From Dryococelus australis (taxonomy: Eukaryota; Arthropoda; Insecta; Phasmatodea; Phasmatidae), in contig CM056994.1 of the NCBI GenBank assembly GCA_029891345.1, positions 223,587,491 to 223,651,490 on the forward strand: a stretch of DNA of 64,000 nucleotides. The letters are read 5' to 3'. This document shows positions 46,500 through 58,061 of this stretch, piece after piece. The position numbers and the translations under genes were made by a program. The first letter of the stretch is position 1; every line of letters starts with the position of its first letter. The notes under the pieces are model-generated. The model was not told the origin of the DNA. It worked only from the letters and a program-made list of their open reading frames with translations, and did not search any database.

Positions 46500-48520
46500 G
46501 TATCATCTTCGGATGTAATCAGTCTAATGTTTTGAATCATAAGGTTCACTAACCTGAAGTATTTACACGGTCATCATTTTGAACATAAGTATTCTGAGAC
46601 ACTAAAAACACTTAAAGTTTACATGGCCTACCATAACGCTACATGTGTGAAAATTTTTGTTGGAAATCGGTGTATTGATCTCCGAGATATGGCATAAAAA
46701 TCTTGAGGTTATCTTACAGAATTGCTTAAAAAAGTAGCGCTGTGAACAATGTTTATAATATAAACTCTCAGCATAAAAAGTGTGATTGAAATTGTTGAAT
46801 TGTTAAATTGTTAAGTAAATAAGCTAAGCATATCTAAATATTCACATGTCCCCCATTTTGAAAACAATTTTGTGGTAACTTTACATGACTTTCTGTCGGT
46901 GTGCGAAAATTGGTGGAAATTAGTTGAATTATTCCGGAAATATGACAATGTTCAATTTACTCACCTGGCACTACTTTGCAAAAACTCCTGAAAAGAGGAT
47001 CTTTGTATGCATAAATGATGCTACTAATTAATACTGTTTGTGTACAAAATTTGGTTGGAATTTTTTCTGGAAACATTTAATAGATATGACAAATTAATCT
47101 AAATAACTTATATAACCCCCATTAAACGTGCCTACCGCACATAACACATGTTATTTTACATACCTTACTGTAGCAATACTTGCGTGAAATTTTGGTATGA
47201 ATCGGTGTATCGGTCCTCGAGATATGGCATAAAACCTCCATTGTTCATGTGAAAATATTCATAAATGGAGGACAACAGTTTATATATTAGCATATTCAAT
47301 GATTGTCATAGATACAATATACAAGGCTAAATTGAAATGTTACATAACTTCGTAGCTATAGCACACTAAGCGTAAATATTTGGACACTAGTACAGAAAGT
47401 TTCATTCGAATTAATTACATGGTTTCGACGATGTAACTTACAAAACTAAGATAGCTATATGGTCAGAATTTTGAAATTAAGTGTCCGGTATACCTAAAAC
47501 ATATAATTTAATATCACCTACCGCAATACTACATGTTTACCATATTTGGTCGGAATCGGTCAATAGTTTCCGAGATGTGACATACAAACTTTATTTATTC
47601 GTGTGGTACTCTCTCACAAAATCGAGGACAAAATGCTCCGTGCCATGTAGACACATTTGATGTTTCTCGTATATGTATCCTCAGCATACAAAGTAAAGTT
47701 GGAATTGATTAAATGATTTAGAAGATATAGCATACCTACTGTGCTAAAATAGCTGCATAGCCGTCATTTTCAAAATAAGTGTCTGACATACTTGAAACAT
47801 ATTTGTTCATATCAATTGCCGCAGTACTATTTGTTTGACAAATTTGGTAGGAATCTGTTATTGTTTCTCCAGATATTACACAAAAACTTTATTATTTTAT
47901 TTAGCACTAACTAAAAAATGGCTGATAAAAGTGTTTTTCTTTTAGTAAAAGTGCTTTTTTGCGTATATGATGCTTGTAATAGATAGTTTCACGTACAAAA
48001 TTTGGTTGAAATTGGTTAAACGGTATGTTAGTTATACAAAATAAACCTAAAATATTTATATGGCTGCCATTTGGAAAATAAGTGCCTGAAAAAGTTTAAT
48101 TACCTATATTTATCTGTCCTACTATAGTATTAAGTGTCAAATGTGTGTAGATTGGTTGAGTACTTTTCGAGGTATAACATAAAAGCTTTATTTTTTCATG
48201 TGGCTATATCTTCCAAAATGGCGGGCCAACAACAATATTCACCTCTGAATTCAATATTTACATCTTTCGCTGTCAGCATTCAAGATTTGGTTGCGGTGTA
48301 ATTGTTTCCAAAATCTGACATATAACACTACATTTTGAATTGGCCGCAATTTTGAAAGTAAAAGCTAGAGTTAGTTGAAAACTATAAAAGTCACGTGTTC
48401 TTATTTAACACTATATGTGTGCCGATTTTGGTGAAATTCGGTTCACGTGTTCAAGAATTGGAATGGTGGGGACACACATGTACATACACACACAGACAGC
48501 AAAGTGATCACGTAAGACTT
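46500..48520 (+). repeat. Degenerate tandem array C1 (two alternating half-units)
   Basis: About 12 repeats of a AAATTTGGT.GGAATCGGTT...TTTCCGAGATATGACATAAAA core, at roughly 46653, 46906, 47046, 47178, 47395, 47535, 47700, 47840, 47998, 48138, 48280 and 48425. Two half-unit types alternate. One continues into ACTTTATTTATTCATGTGG and ATGGCGGACAA. The other continues into ACCTAAAATATTTATATGGC, CCGCCATTTTGAAAATAAGT and GCCTGACATACTTGAAACAT. A full unit is therefore about 300 bp. The array ends in GTGAAATTCGGTTCACGTGT and a CA-rich block with CAGCAAAGTGATC. No coding function seen. Confidence 0.8.
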
Positions 48521-48660
48521 TCTTTCCTTTGAAAAGTAACCTAAAAAGTAACGATTCCGACCTGTGCCTTTCTGTCGGATTCATTTTCGACACTTTACGG
48601 CTCGATTCCGGTGTACAAATCCGCTATCAAGTGTTCGTAAATTTATTTTAAGACTTCCGA

Positions 48661-48755
48661 TAGCGGAATGAAGTCATTACCTAGAGGAATTATTCTGATA
48701 TTTTCAAAATTTGGGCACAAAGTTAAGAACATTTGCATCAATACTTAACTTTCGC
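48661..48755 (+). repeat. 95 bp direct repeat, copy 1
   Basis: TAGCGGAATGAAGTCATTAC to CATCAATACTTAACTTTCGC. Matches 49464-49558 with two visible substitutions (near 48682 and 48693). Confidence 0.93.
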
Positions 48756-48859
48756 CATTTTTCACAATGCTTTGGCGAACTAGTTTTCCCCGAGGAATCA
48801 GACTCGGGCACTTTGCACGTGATATAATACTAGGTTTAAATTCACGATTGTGCCAGACT

Positions 48860-49030
48860 TGGGCGTCACAGCTCCTCTCGGGCAGGCGAGCGTCTTTCTG
48901 CCCTACATGACCCCGGGAAAGTTTTCCCTCTTGTAAACTGTTTCATCCTCCTGTCCTCCCCACTGTTCCCCTTTACACTCCTTGATGGCTCCACAGATCA
49001 CCGCCTAACCCGCCTTGCACAATCTCCGAT
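48860..49030. other. GC-rich, pyrimidine-rich island
   Basis: Low-repeat, C/T-rich (TCATCCTCCTGTCCTCCCCA). It lies between the two copies of the 95 bp direct repeat. Function unknown; candidate regulatory DNA by composition only. Confidence 0.25.
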
Positions 49031-49463
49031 CTAATGCCGGTCTTTAACCTCAGTCTCTACACACACATTCACTACCCGTGGCAGCTCTTCACTGTGCGCT
49101 GTAGCAAGCAGAAAACAGCACTGCTGTTAAAAAAAAAACTGTGGTGGCTTTATTACTACCCGAATAAACTGTTATTTTCGACCTCGTCTACAGATGGTTT
49201 ATTACGAGCATTCAAGATTCTATAACATTATTTTTTTTACATTTTTAGCTTATTATTTTATTTGTATTTGTGATACGAAGTAAGTCTGCAATAACTACTA
49301 CATATACATATATAAATATATTATTATTACTAGTTATTATTGCCCTCGATGGCCGTGTTTAAACTCAAATGATTCATTAATTTAAACTTACTATTATTTC
49401 TCGTGTAAATATTTGTTTATATGTGTTTATATATGTATGTATATGTATGTATTTATATATGTA

Positions 49464-49558
49464 TAGCGGAATGAAGTCATTACATAGAGGAATGATTCTG
49501 ATATTTTCAAAATTTGGGCACAAAGTTAAGAACATTTGCATCAATACTTAACTTTCGC
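49464..49558 (+). repeat. 95 bp direct repeat, copy 2
   Basis: Second copy, offset exactly 803 bp from the first with no gaps. It is preceded by a TATATGTATGTAT simple run. Confidence 0.93.
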
Positions 49559-49559
49559 A

Positions 49560-50040
49560 GTCGTCCTGATTAACACTTGCAGGTTCCCGAATAGCGCCGA
49601 ACAGAACAGCACCAGGTAAAGGTCGCGTCAGTCAACTGTTCAATTAGCAAGAAGAATTCTGCGTTAATCGAACATAATTTCGAGCCCTCGCCCGCGGAAG
49701 TCGAGGCACGGAGTAATAGGAAGTTTAATGGCACCGTGTTAAAGTAACAAAATTGATCTAGCGCTTTGTGTTTTCTTTCCAGTGTTTTTCCGCCGTGAAT
49801 CCGTTCTTCTTTGCCTCGCCATTTTATAAGGGCTCGGCCGACGACGACTGCGACTTCTCATGTGGCAAATATTAGTGGTCATTATATAAACATTAATGGC
49901 ATAGTAGAAAGTTAGTTAATTTGCCATATCATTGTGTAGACGCATTGAGAAAGCCGCAACAGTAAATTTTCTACGTGCACGTTAGCTTCCTTAAATTGGT
50001 TAAGGAAATAGTCAATTGCTTAATGAAGCTCCCGATTTTG
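49560..50040. other. Unassigned stretch with low-repeat GC-balanced part
   Basis: 49560-49870 has several TTAAT/CAATTA motifs in otherwise GC-balanced DNA (GCGTTAATCGAACATAATTT, CTCGCCATTTTATAAGGGC). No gene seen. Confidence 0.3.
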
Positions 50041-50044
50041 TATA

Positions 50045-50474
50045 TAGACCATCCACGGTTACTTCCGACTTTTCTGAAACCCAAATAAAGTTTTGCTTCC
50101 AGAATATTCCTCCGCTTCACGCAAACAAAGCTTAACCGAGTCGAGAAACTTACACCAATCTGATAGTGCACGGCATTCGTGCGCACTCACTGTAATAATA
50201 TTTTTCATGAGAACTATTTCTTACTAGGTATTAACAACACGCCTATTTTCTTACTGTTTTTATTCGTAGTCATTGCAAATGAAATATTGTAATTTATATA
50301 CAGTGCAAAACTTAATTGAAGTTGTATTTATCCAAAACTAAAGTAATTCTATGTTAACACAAGTATAAAACGCTTGTGGAACAAGACTTATTTAGAAAAC
50401 AACCAAATGCATCATGCATGGGATTTTTTTTTAATGTTTGATACAAAAAGTGTGAAGAAATCGCGAATAAACTA
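50045..50474 (-). mobile_element. MITE family J, copy J4 (complete)
   Basis: 430 bp, TA-flanked (50043-50044, 50475-50476). Left end TAGACCATCCACGGTTACTT and the reverse complement of the right end TAGTTTATTCGCGATTTCTT show the J TIRs pairing (shared pattern CGCGRTT, ACTTTT, GAAAC/CAAAC). It is the best preserved and only uninterrupted inverted copy. Confidence 0.88.
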
Positions 50475-50535
50475 TAGCTGCAGTTTTGTATTTGAAGCCT
50501 GACATATGGTAAATTTTCCATTAGTGTGTAGGAAG

Positions 50536-50897
50536 TTAAGGCAATTGGTGCATTAAAGGAGTATATTTATAAAATTTGTGTCAGTTGTTTCACAGCGGAT
50601 TTTTCAAAATTTTTGGCTCATCAAGACGTAAATAGCAACTTTTAGCACTTCTTACGTTGTTAGATATTCACTGTCGTCATTATTCTTGGAGCACTGATGG
50701 AAGAAAAGAAAGAATTTTTGTTTTGTTATCTGCAATTATTGCTCCGAGATTAACGAACATAGCGAATGTAACAACGTAAGAAGGTGCTAAAAGTTATTTA
50801 CGTCTTGACGAACCAAAAATTGTGAAGAAATCTTCTGCGGAACAAGTAATGACAAAAATTATATAAATATGCTGCTTTCATGCACAAATGGCCTTAA
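50536..50897. mobile_element. 362 bp near-palindromic fold-back element
   Basis: Arms of about 135 bp (50536-50670 and 50762-50897) pair imperfectly: TTAAGGCAATTGGTGCATTA with the reverse complement TTAAGGCCATTTGTGCATGA; GCTCATCAAGACGTAAATAG with GTTCGTCAAGACGTAAATAA; CTTACGTTGTTA perfectly. The loop is about 90 bp. TTAA lies at both extremities and may be a target duplication or part of the arms. Confidence 0.82.
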
Positions 50898-51009
50898 CCG
50901 AAAAAAAATTTTACAGTGTTGACTGAGTATAAAACTTTGTTTCTTATTTCCTTTTATGTGTTGTTTGTTATTTGTCAAGCGAAGTATCGAGGCGTGCTGA
51001 CGGACTGAT

Positions 51010-51265
51010 GTTGTGTTGCAGGTAAGCAGTTGTCTGCGTGGACTGGACACCCCTGTCTCGGGGCTGGAGATTGTGTCGCCTGCTGCATGGAGCAGCCCTT
51101 GTGCGGCGTGGAAGCTGGTGCGAAACTACGCTCCCCTCTATCACGCCGCTCTCTCTGCTGCTTTATAACACACTCCGCCCTGCTCTTATCTGGTATGACG
51201 TCCAATAAAGTTTCACTTAATATTACGCCCCGTTTCGTATCGCGCGCCGTGCTCATTTTTCCCAG
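51010..51265 (+). repeat. Possible solo LTR or retro-promoter fragment (weak)
   Basis: CTGCTTTATAACACACTCCG (TATA-like) is followed about 50 bp later by TCCAATAAAGTTTCACTT (poly-A signal). The sequence upstream is GC-rich. That compact spacing fits the U3-R of LTR retrotransposons (established layout), but ends and target duplication are not visible. Confidence 0.3.
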
Positions 51266-52097
51266 GTGACTGGTAATGTTCCTGATTTTAAGTTATCTAT
51301 AGAGATTGCTGTGGAATGTCGAAACTAGTAATTTCTGTGATGATTTTGTACGGTTATATAGTTGCCTTTATACAAACCCTGTCTACGAATATTACTGCAG
51401 CGGAGCACCTACCGTATTGTATTGTTATTATCAGGTGAAACATTTCATTGTATTTTTCATTATATTAGAAGCGAACAACTAGGCAGTAATATTTAACTTT
51501 TCGTGAATCTCATATTAACGTAATCATAAAATATACATCGTAAGACCATTTTTCGTAACACCAAACTTCTACATATTTACATCCAATAAAAATGCGTGCA
51601 CAAATTTGCAGCCAAATGATTTGTTTTTGCCTTTTATTTGTTGTATATTTGCTCGCTGACGCACGTAGCCTTCAGTAGACATCCTCGTGGGACCTGCGAT
51701 TGAGAGGGTTTGTCATCGGTCCTGAAACTGAGCACCGCAGACTCTCCAAACTTTCGCAATACCAATACATAATATTCATGTACGAACATTTTGTAACGTT
51801 CTGTCTATAGATAACATTCCAATTATCAACGATTATAGTTTCATAAAATCCCATTTTTATGTCAAAATTGTATTATATTCATAACAAAAATATACATTTT
51901 CTCAGGTATTTCTGGAATTATTGATGCGTACTCAGGTTGGGTAGTTCTGGAGGGGGAGGGGTGTTTCGCTGTATGTATTGTTATCTTAATAAACATATTT
52001 GCGAATCTTTGCTGCGCGGTCATCGCTGATGTATTTTGATATTGGGGGGGGGGGGGGGGCAGTGGACAGCGACGTGGGCACTGTACACCTTACTGGA
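51266..52097. other. Unassigned stretch
   Basis: AT-rich, ending with a 16-base G run (52044-52059). Nothing recognised. Confidence 0.45.
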
Positions 52098-52559
52098 TTA
52101 AAAGTCGGATAGAACTGCGCGTTTTTTTGTTGTGAAATAGTTGTTGCGCGAATACGCGTATATCGGTAAATAAATATTCTGAAAACACTAATTTTTGTCG
52201 GAAAATATAAACCATCATTGTATATGCCCCTATTTTTTTACTTTTGTCATATTAAGTGTATTCTTGGAAGAAAAAAAATTGTCAAAATAGTCAAATGTCG
52301 AATTTTAAAGCTTGCCTGTGCAGTTTCCTTAAGCGGCAAGAGAAAGGTACAAAGAGACGAGCGTAGTTTAATCTGTGGTCTTTCATCGCGTGTATTAAAA
52401 CCCCACTGTTACAGATCTAATTTACTCAGTACAGCGTCACGACGGAAACACTGCACGCCTTGCTCATAGGAGCGATGAAGCCCTAGGCGTGTGTGTTAGT
52501 GTCGCCCGTATCGCCCCCTCGCTTCTTGACCTTGGACGCGCGGGTCCATCCCACTCTTA
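52098..52559 (+). mobile_element. MITE family D, copy D4 (near complete)
   Basis: 462 bp. The left TIR is diverged (TTAAAAGTCGGATAGAACTG), the right is intact (GGGTCCATCCCACTCTTA). Contains GCGCGAATACGCGTATATCG, CATCGCGTGTATTAAAACCC, GACGGAAACACTGCACGCC and the tail CTTGACCTTGGACGCGCGGG. Confidence 0.85.
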
Positions 52560-53480
52560 TTAGTGGAATGGTCTGCACTTGAGATTAACATAATACGCGC
52601 CGGTGGAAAAGGGGAGTGAAACGGAGCTATAACTACTGCTGTGTTGGTGCCCTGTAATGTACCGTCTTCTGATCTGAGCCACAGCCTCTCTGTTCTCAAT
52701 CCGCCGCCGAGAAAATAGAAATTGTTTGTGTGTATGTGTGTGTGACGAATTCTCTTAATATGCCAGTCTTTTAACCATGGCCGACGTGCCAAATACCTTA
52801 CTTTTTTCTCGGAGTTCGCTTAGTTTCGTCCCCGCCAGATAATTCAATCTCTTATGCATTGTTAAGTGTCACTTCGTGTTTCTCTTCTTGGTTCACGACA
52901 GCCTGCGGGCCGTATTTAAGAACTGCTCTGTCACTGGTAGGTTAACGCCCCCTAGGGTGCACACCTTTATGCGCCTTATTTCTATAATAAATTGTGACAT
53001 AGCTGATTTAACACCTACCTGAGCTTTACTGGAAGCTCTTCGTAGTTTCTACTTTCAGTCTACTGAATATTTTTTCCCGCGTATCATTGCCGTGGATCAA
53101 AATTACTAGAATCCGTCCAACGAAATGACGATGTGTGTGAATCGGAGATGTTTCATAACATGTATAGCCTGTTTGCAAAGACTTTTTTTCAAATTTATGT
53201 TATACAAAAAAGTATACACTGCATATCTATACTGAAAATATATCATATTAGGGATCTTCTTCTAAAAAAATTCGTGAAGAATACATTTTTTTTCAAACAC
53301 TCATATTTAAAATTAACGCACTGAGGCGAAATTTGCTTAACATTGGATTACCAATTTAAATCTGGCAGATGCCAGCCGTTAGGAAGTGCCCTTAATTCTT
53401 TTGACAACGAATATGTTTTAGCGCTCATAATGTGTTCGATCAACAGTCCTCACTGCAGGTCTTGTTTGGTCAGCGTAGTT
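52560..53480. other. Unassigned stretch
   Basis: A 98-codon minus frame (52496-52792) partly overlaps D4 and is not credible as a gene. Nothing else recognised. Confidence 0.45.
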
Positions 53481-53485
53481 ACAGT

Positions 53486-54151
53486 TGGCTGTTCACGATA
53501 AAGTAAATTCTTTTGAAATCAGCCTTAGAAAAATGTCACTTCTCCTACCTCCATATGTTTTAACGGGTGCACTGGATGACATGCGTCAGTAAAATTGGTA
53601 TAGTCTGTTCACTGTAAAGTGGGCACTTTTAAGGGTTTGCGAATTATTTCCTTTCAGCCATTCGTGTATCCTTTAAGGAACTTTTATAAATAAATATTGT
53701 CATGTAAGTAATAAACACAGTGTGTATATTCCATCGCAGTTGGAAATTAACGTCTAATGCTAACATAAAGTATATTTATTGGCTATTATTACAAATGAGA
53801 GGGCTTTTAAAAGTGCTCACTTTACCGCGAATAGTCTATAACGATGGTTGGGAAGTAGTTCAACGTCGTAACGTCGAATAAAAAATGCTAGGTAACCATT
53901 TGTGGTAAATTAATTTGTTTTTTTTTGTCGTTCTGTTTTTTTTTATGCAACTAGGCTATGTGAAAGAATGAAAGGATTTGTAGAATATTTTATTTTGTAA
54001 TAATTTCACAGTTTCGCTTTACGGACGCATGGATAAAGTGGTAAGGCCCATGGCAGTGTTAATTTTACATAAAGGCAAATAATACACAACGTTCATAGAA
54101 GTAGATCTTAAGCAGGACTTTCAAAATTGCTCAGTTTAACATGAACAGCCT
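53486..54151 (+). mobile_element. MITE family A, copy A9 (split by B5)
   Basis: Left end TGGCTGTTCACGATAAAGTA, right end ...AACATGAACAGCCT then TA. Family A sequence stops at AAAATTGGTA (53600) and resumes at 53839 with TAACGATGG. Without B5 and its target duplication it is about 426 bp, like other A copies. Confidence 0.92.
53601..53838 (+). mobile_element. MITE family B, copy B5, nested in A9
   Basis: 238 bp with ends TAGTCTGTTCACTGTAAAGT and ...ACCGCGAATAGTCTA, flanked by TA (53599-53600, 53839-53840). Undisrupted A copies read TTGGTAACGATGG at this point, so the empty site is known and exactly TA was duplicated. Confidence 0.95.
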
Positions 54152-54154
54152 TAA

Positions 54155-57100
54155 CAGTCCACATTGTGACGCGGCAGTGTCTATGTCCCATCATGTACGC
54201 GGGTGTTGAGGTGACCCTGCCTTAGTTGGGATGTCCTCGGTGTCACTAGCAGAACTACGGAGTTGCACTAACGCGTCTGTCTGTAGCCAGTTCATAAATT
54301 TTCTTGAAGTGCTAAAAAATTTTCACGATTTTAGAAGAGTTAAAGCGCATTTACAGTGCCTAAGCTACATTGACATGTTTATTTTTAGCATATAATATGT
54401 TAGTCATGGGCAGTGTTTTAAAAAAGAAACTTTAGTTAAGTTGCAGCAATTAGAGTTTGATATTGTATTAATAATGAAAAACTTTTTGAACTTTTCGTGT
54501 ACTTCGACACAAAAGTCATGGAATGAAGAAGCCATATGAACGAAGTTTTCGATGTCTGACCAATTACTTTTTTCCTTATGTTAAATAAATTTAGCTGAGG
54601 ATACGCATATAAAACTGTCAGATTCACGTCTAAAAATCAAATACCTTCCAACCAGGGACCTCGTTTGTTATTTACATATATAAACATACTATTTTTTTTA
54701 TCTTCCAACGTGTTGATTCTTCTCTTTTCTAAAAACGAGCTGCTCGTATCCTAAAAATCAGGTTACTTGAGCTTCGTCGTGTAAGTTGATATGAAGTTGA
54801 AAAAATGTTGGTTTCATTTATTGCGTAGATCAGCCGTGCAGTAATAAAATACACTCCATAATAAATTTCCCAAAGTAATTTGATGCGATGATATAACGAA
54901 AAGATCACACTGGGTAGATGTGAAATATCTTCTTGAGCTTTTTGGCCAACTCGAGATTCAAATGATGGCTGGCAGCGGCACCGCCGAGTCTAGCAAATAT
55001 TCGACGTGGTGAAAATACCTTCGTAGATATGAAAGGTCATACCCGTCATATCTTCATTCGCCCTATTTGCATTTAGACAGGTATTCAGACAACTTAAGTA
55101 CAGAAAAGTAAACAAACGTCGTAATATTAATGCCAAGCAACCTAGCTTTACAAAGCGCGAAAATATCGAGGTAACAAAATTTTATTTGCATACGTATTTA
55201 TTTGAAGACACAATCTCTCTACTATAGCAAAAAAAAAAAAAAACGAGTCCTGCAAATCTGGACACTCTTGTGGTTTTCTTAAATCTTGCATTATTTCAAT
55301 TGCAAAACCAACTGTAGAGAAAAGCTCTTTATCGTACACTGTGTTGATAATTATAATACACCTTTTTTTTATGTGCTCAATTTATTATCATTGAGGTTTT
55401 CGTCTTTAGTTCTTCTCCTCCCTTACCCTTCTCCCCCGCCACGCGTGTTAAAGTATTTTCAAGAAGAAGAAATTATTTTATCGAATTACCTTGACGTAAT
55501 TGATTTCACGTCCGCCAATAAAATTAAGGCTCTCGATTTGAGATTACGATAATGGCGGGGTTGAGTTCTGTATTGGCATAACTTTTTTTATTGCTTAAGG
55601 CTAACTGCTCCATAGAACCCTTTTCATGCCGATAAGCTTTGTGCATTAAAATGGGAGCGTAAATAACGTTTAAATTGCCAACTCAATTAAATTTTAGTAA
55701 AAAGAATGTTCATGTTACTTTTTAGTTAAAGCGTGACCACTAAACTTCGTTCATGCGTGGAAACTACACCCCGCTTATTGTTACCACGACGTAAATCAGC
55801 TTGCAATAAGCTGGAAAGTGAAAAGATAATGGCACCGCAGGGGTCAGATATTCTGCTGTACACCATGAGAAAAAATCTTGGGAACTTCATAATAAAGCTA
55901 GGAACCTGCACAATTCTTAGTAATGCCCTGACCGTCTCTATCGCACCTGTGGTGTTTGCAGTTGTTTAATTTAAAAAATGAGTGCTTTTGCATATACTAT
56001 ATATATGTGTGTGTGTGCATATGTACGTATAGTCGTGCGTATAGAGGATGATTCTCAATTAGACCGACAAACTTCTGGAGGCGATTCTTCATGAAAAGGT
56101 AAAAGGAAAATACATGTGACACTTTATACCTAAACCGAATATTAAGAGAGATATGAGCCCTTAAAACACGAGGTTTTAAACTGTATTTGTGCAAAATATA
56201 GGTAGCAAAGTAAAATACAATGACAACTCTCGGAACATTATTGTATGCTACCGGGACCTTCAACGTATGAGCAGATATTTAGCACAAAACTCACCAACTT
56301 GAGGAGATGAAGTGGACTGGCGCTTGTCTGGTGTGAGAGGCCTCCCCCAAGTCATTGATTAGCGATGCTGGGTTGTGTACTCCGTTCTAGGGGACAGCTT
56401 CTGTAGCTGAAAGTAATAGTGAGCTGCCGTAATTTATTGGAGTCCATCTTTACGACAAACTCTGATGCGACTATGAACTGTTAGCAGAACTAGCGTGTCA
56501 GTATAGCTTTTAAATAACTGTATTCTAGGACACTGCCATGGCTCAAATAATGAGGGATGCTTGTTCAGTAAAGTTTTATAAAGACCCAAGCACACAGGGA
56601 AACGCAGGATATCTAATTGGCTATTGTAGTAACACGTGCCATTACAGAGTACAACTACGCCACTTTTCAACCTGGGTTTACAGTTGAAAAGTTATGCAGC
56701 AATCTCAGTTCTCCCACGCTGAACTACGACCTATGGATTTACGATTCACAACTTACAGGCAATTCTTATGTCCAGCCAGTGGAAACTGGCGATAAGCCTG
56801 TCCTCTTTACTTTTGATTTTAAATAAACATAGATAAAAGTTTAGCACTGATTCTGACGTATTCAATTAGTAACAACGACACGACCGATCGCAAACAATGT
56901 AAAACAGATAAGAAAGACGAATATGAATACTGGTAGGTTGGTTGAGCAAGGAGGGGAGGGGGGCAGGAATTTCGGTTTCGTATTTATACAATTATATTTA
57001 AGTGCGTATAAAATTTACATGTCGAGAATAATGTTCGCGTTCTAACGTAACCTAAAATTGCCGAGGTGGAACTCTCGGCGTATGATCAGCCACTTAACGA

Positions 57101-57414
57101 CATCTCATTTCTCTTTTCAACAAAGTGTAAAATGATCAGTACAGTGTAACAAGCAAAAGGTTTGTTATGTCAGTGAATTATTATTTGCAATAATTCTTAC
57201 TGAACAAATGCAATGAACAACAACTGAGCTCGTAACTGACAAAACATGCATTTTTAACTACTGAAAATATTTTTTTCGAGCATGTCAGAATTGACTTTAA
57301 ATAATTTTTCCCCAAAAAATAACAGATTTTTTTTGTAGGTAATGGTGCAGAAGTTTATATTCATGAAAGATTTCTTATTTCTTTTCATGCAAAACTTGAA
57401 ACACGAGAAACCGC
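54155..57414. other. Unassigned stretch
   Basis: About 3.2 kb with no recognised repeat or gene. Notable only for a C/T-rich segment (55405-55440), a short GT/AT microsatellite (55997-56020) and an A run (55231-55243). Confidence 0.45.
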
Positions 57415-57415
57415 C

Positions 57416-57582
57416 GACCTTCCTTGGCGCAGTCGGTTAGTGCGCCATCGATCTGGGGTGCGATAGGCTCTGGGTTGGAATCCCGGGTAAGGCATGGGTG
57501 TTAATTTAAGTTAGGTTATAAGTTAGTGTGTAAGCCGTCCCCTGCTAAGCTTTCAAGCATAAAACCAGGGGGGCGTTAAAAA
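57416..57582 (+). mobile_element. SINE family H, copy H3
   Basis: CTTCCTTGGCGCAGTCGGTT (A box), B box TGGGTTGGAATCCCG, then GGTAAGGCATGGGTGTTAAT and GTAAGCCGTCCCCTGC to GGGGCGTTAAAAATAAT. MITE A10 begins immediately after its tail. Confidence 0.85.
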
Positions 57583-57587
57583 TAATA

Positions 57588-57997
57588 TAGGCTGTTCGCG
57601 ATAAAGTGAACACTTTTGAAATGAACCTTAGAAGAAAGCCACTTCCCCTGCCTGCGTATATTCTAATGGGTGACATTCTCCCAGTAAAGTTGGTAACGAT
57701 GGATGTAAAGTAGTTCCATATCTTAAATTCTAATAAAAAGTGTTAGGTAACCATTTGTGATAACGTTAAATGATTTCTTTCACTTTCTGATTTTTTAGTG
57801 CACACAAGTGTAAAAATGAGTGTATTTGTAAAGTATTTACTTTCTTAATAATTTCACAGTTTCATTTTACCGACGCATGAATAAAATGATAAGACTCATG
57901 GCAATTAATTTTAAATAAGGCGGAAGAATACGTAACGTGTATACAAGTAGATCTTAAGCGGGGTTTTAAAAGTGCTAATTTTACCGTGAACAGCGTA
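57588..57997 (+). mobile_element. MITE family A, copy A10
   Basis: 410 bp, TA-flanked (57586-57587, 57998-57999). Ends TAGGCTGTTCGCGATAAAGT and ...CCGTGAACAGCGTA. A short deletion removes part of the ACGGGTGCACTGAG segment. Confidence 0.92.
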
Positions 57998-58061
57998 TAC
58001 TATACACGAGAAACCAGATATCGGCAAAAATTTCCTATTCGTGAAAATGTAATAATGAAGA

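Noticed and set aside
35507..50897. 35.5 kb and 50.5 kb inverted-repeat elements as one family (both contain TGCATTAA near the arm ends)
   Set aside because: The shared motif runs in opposite directions relative to the element ends, and the rest of the arms do not align.
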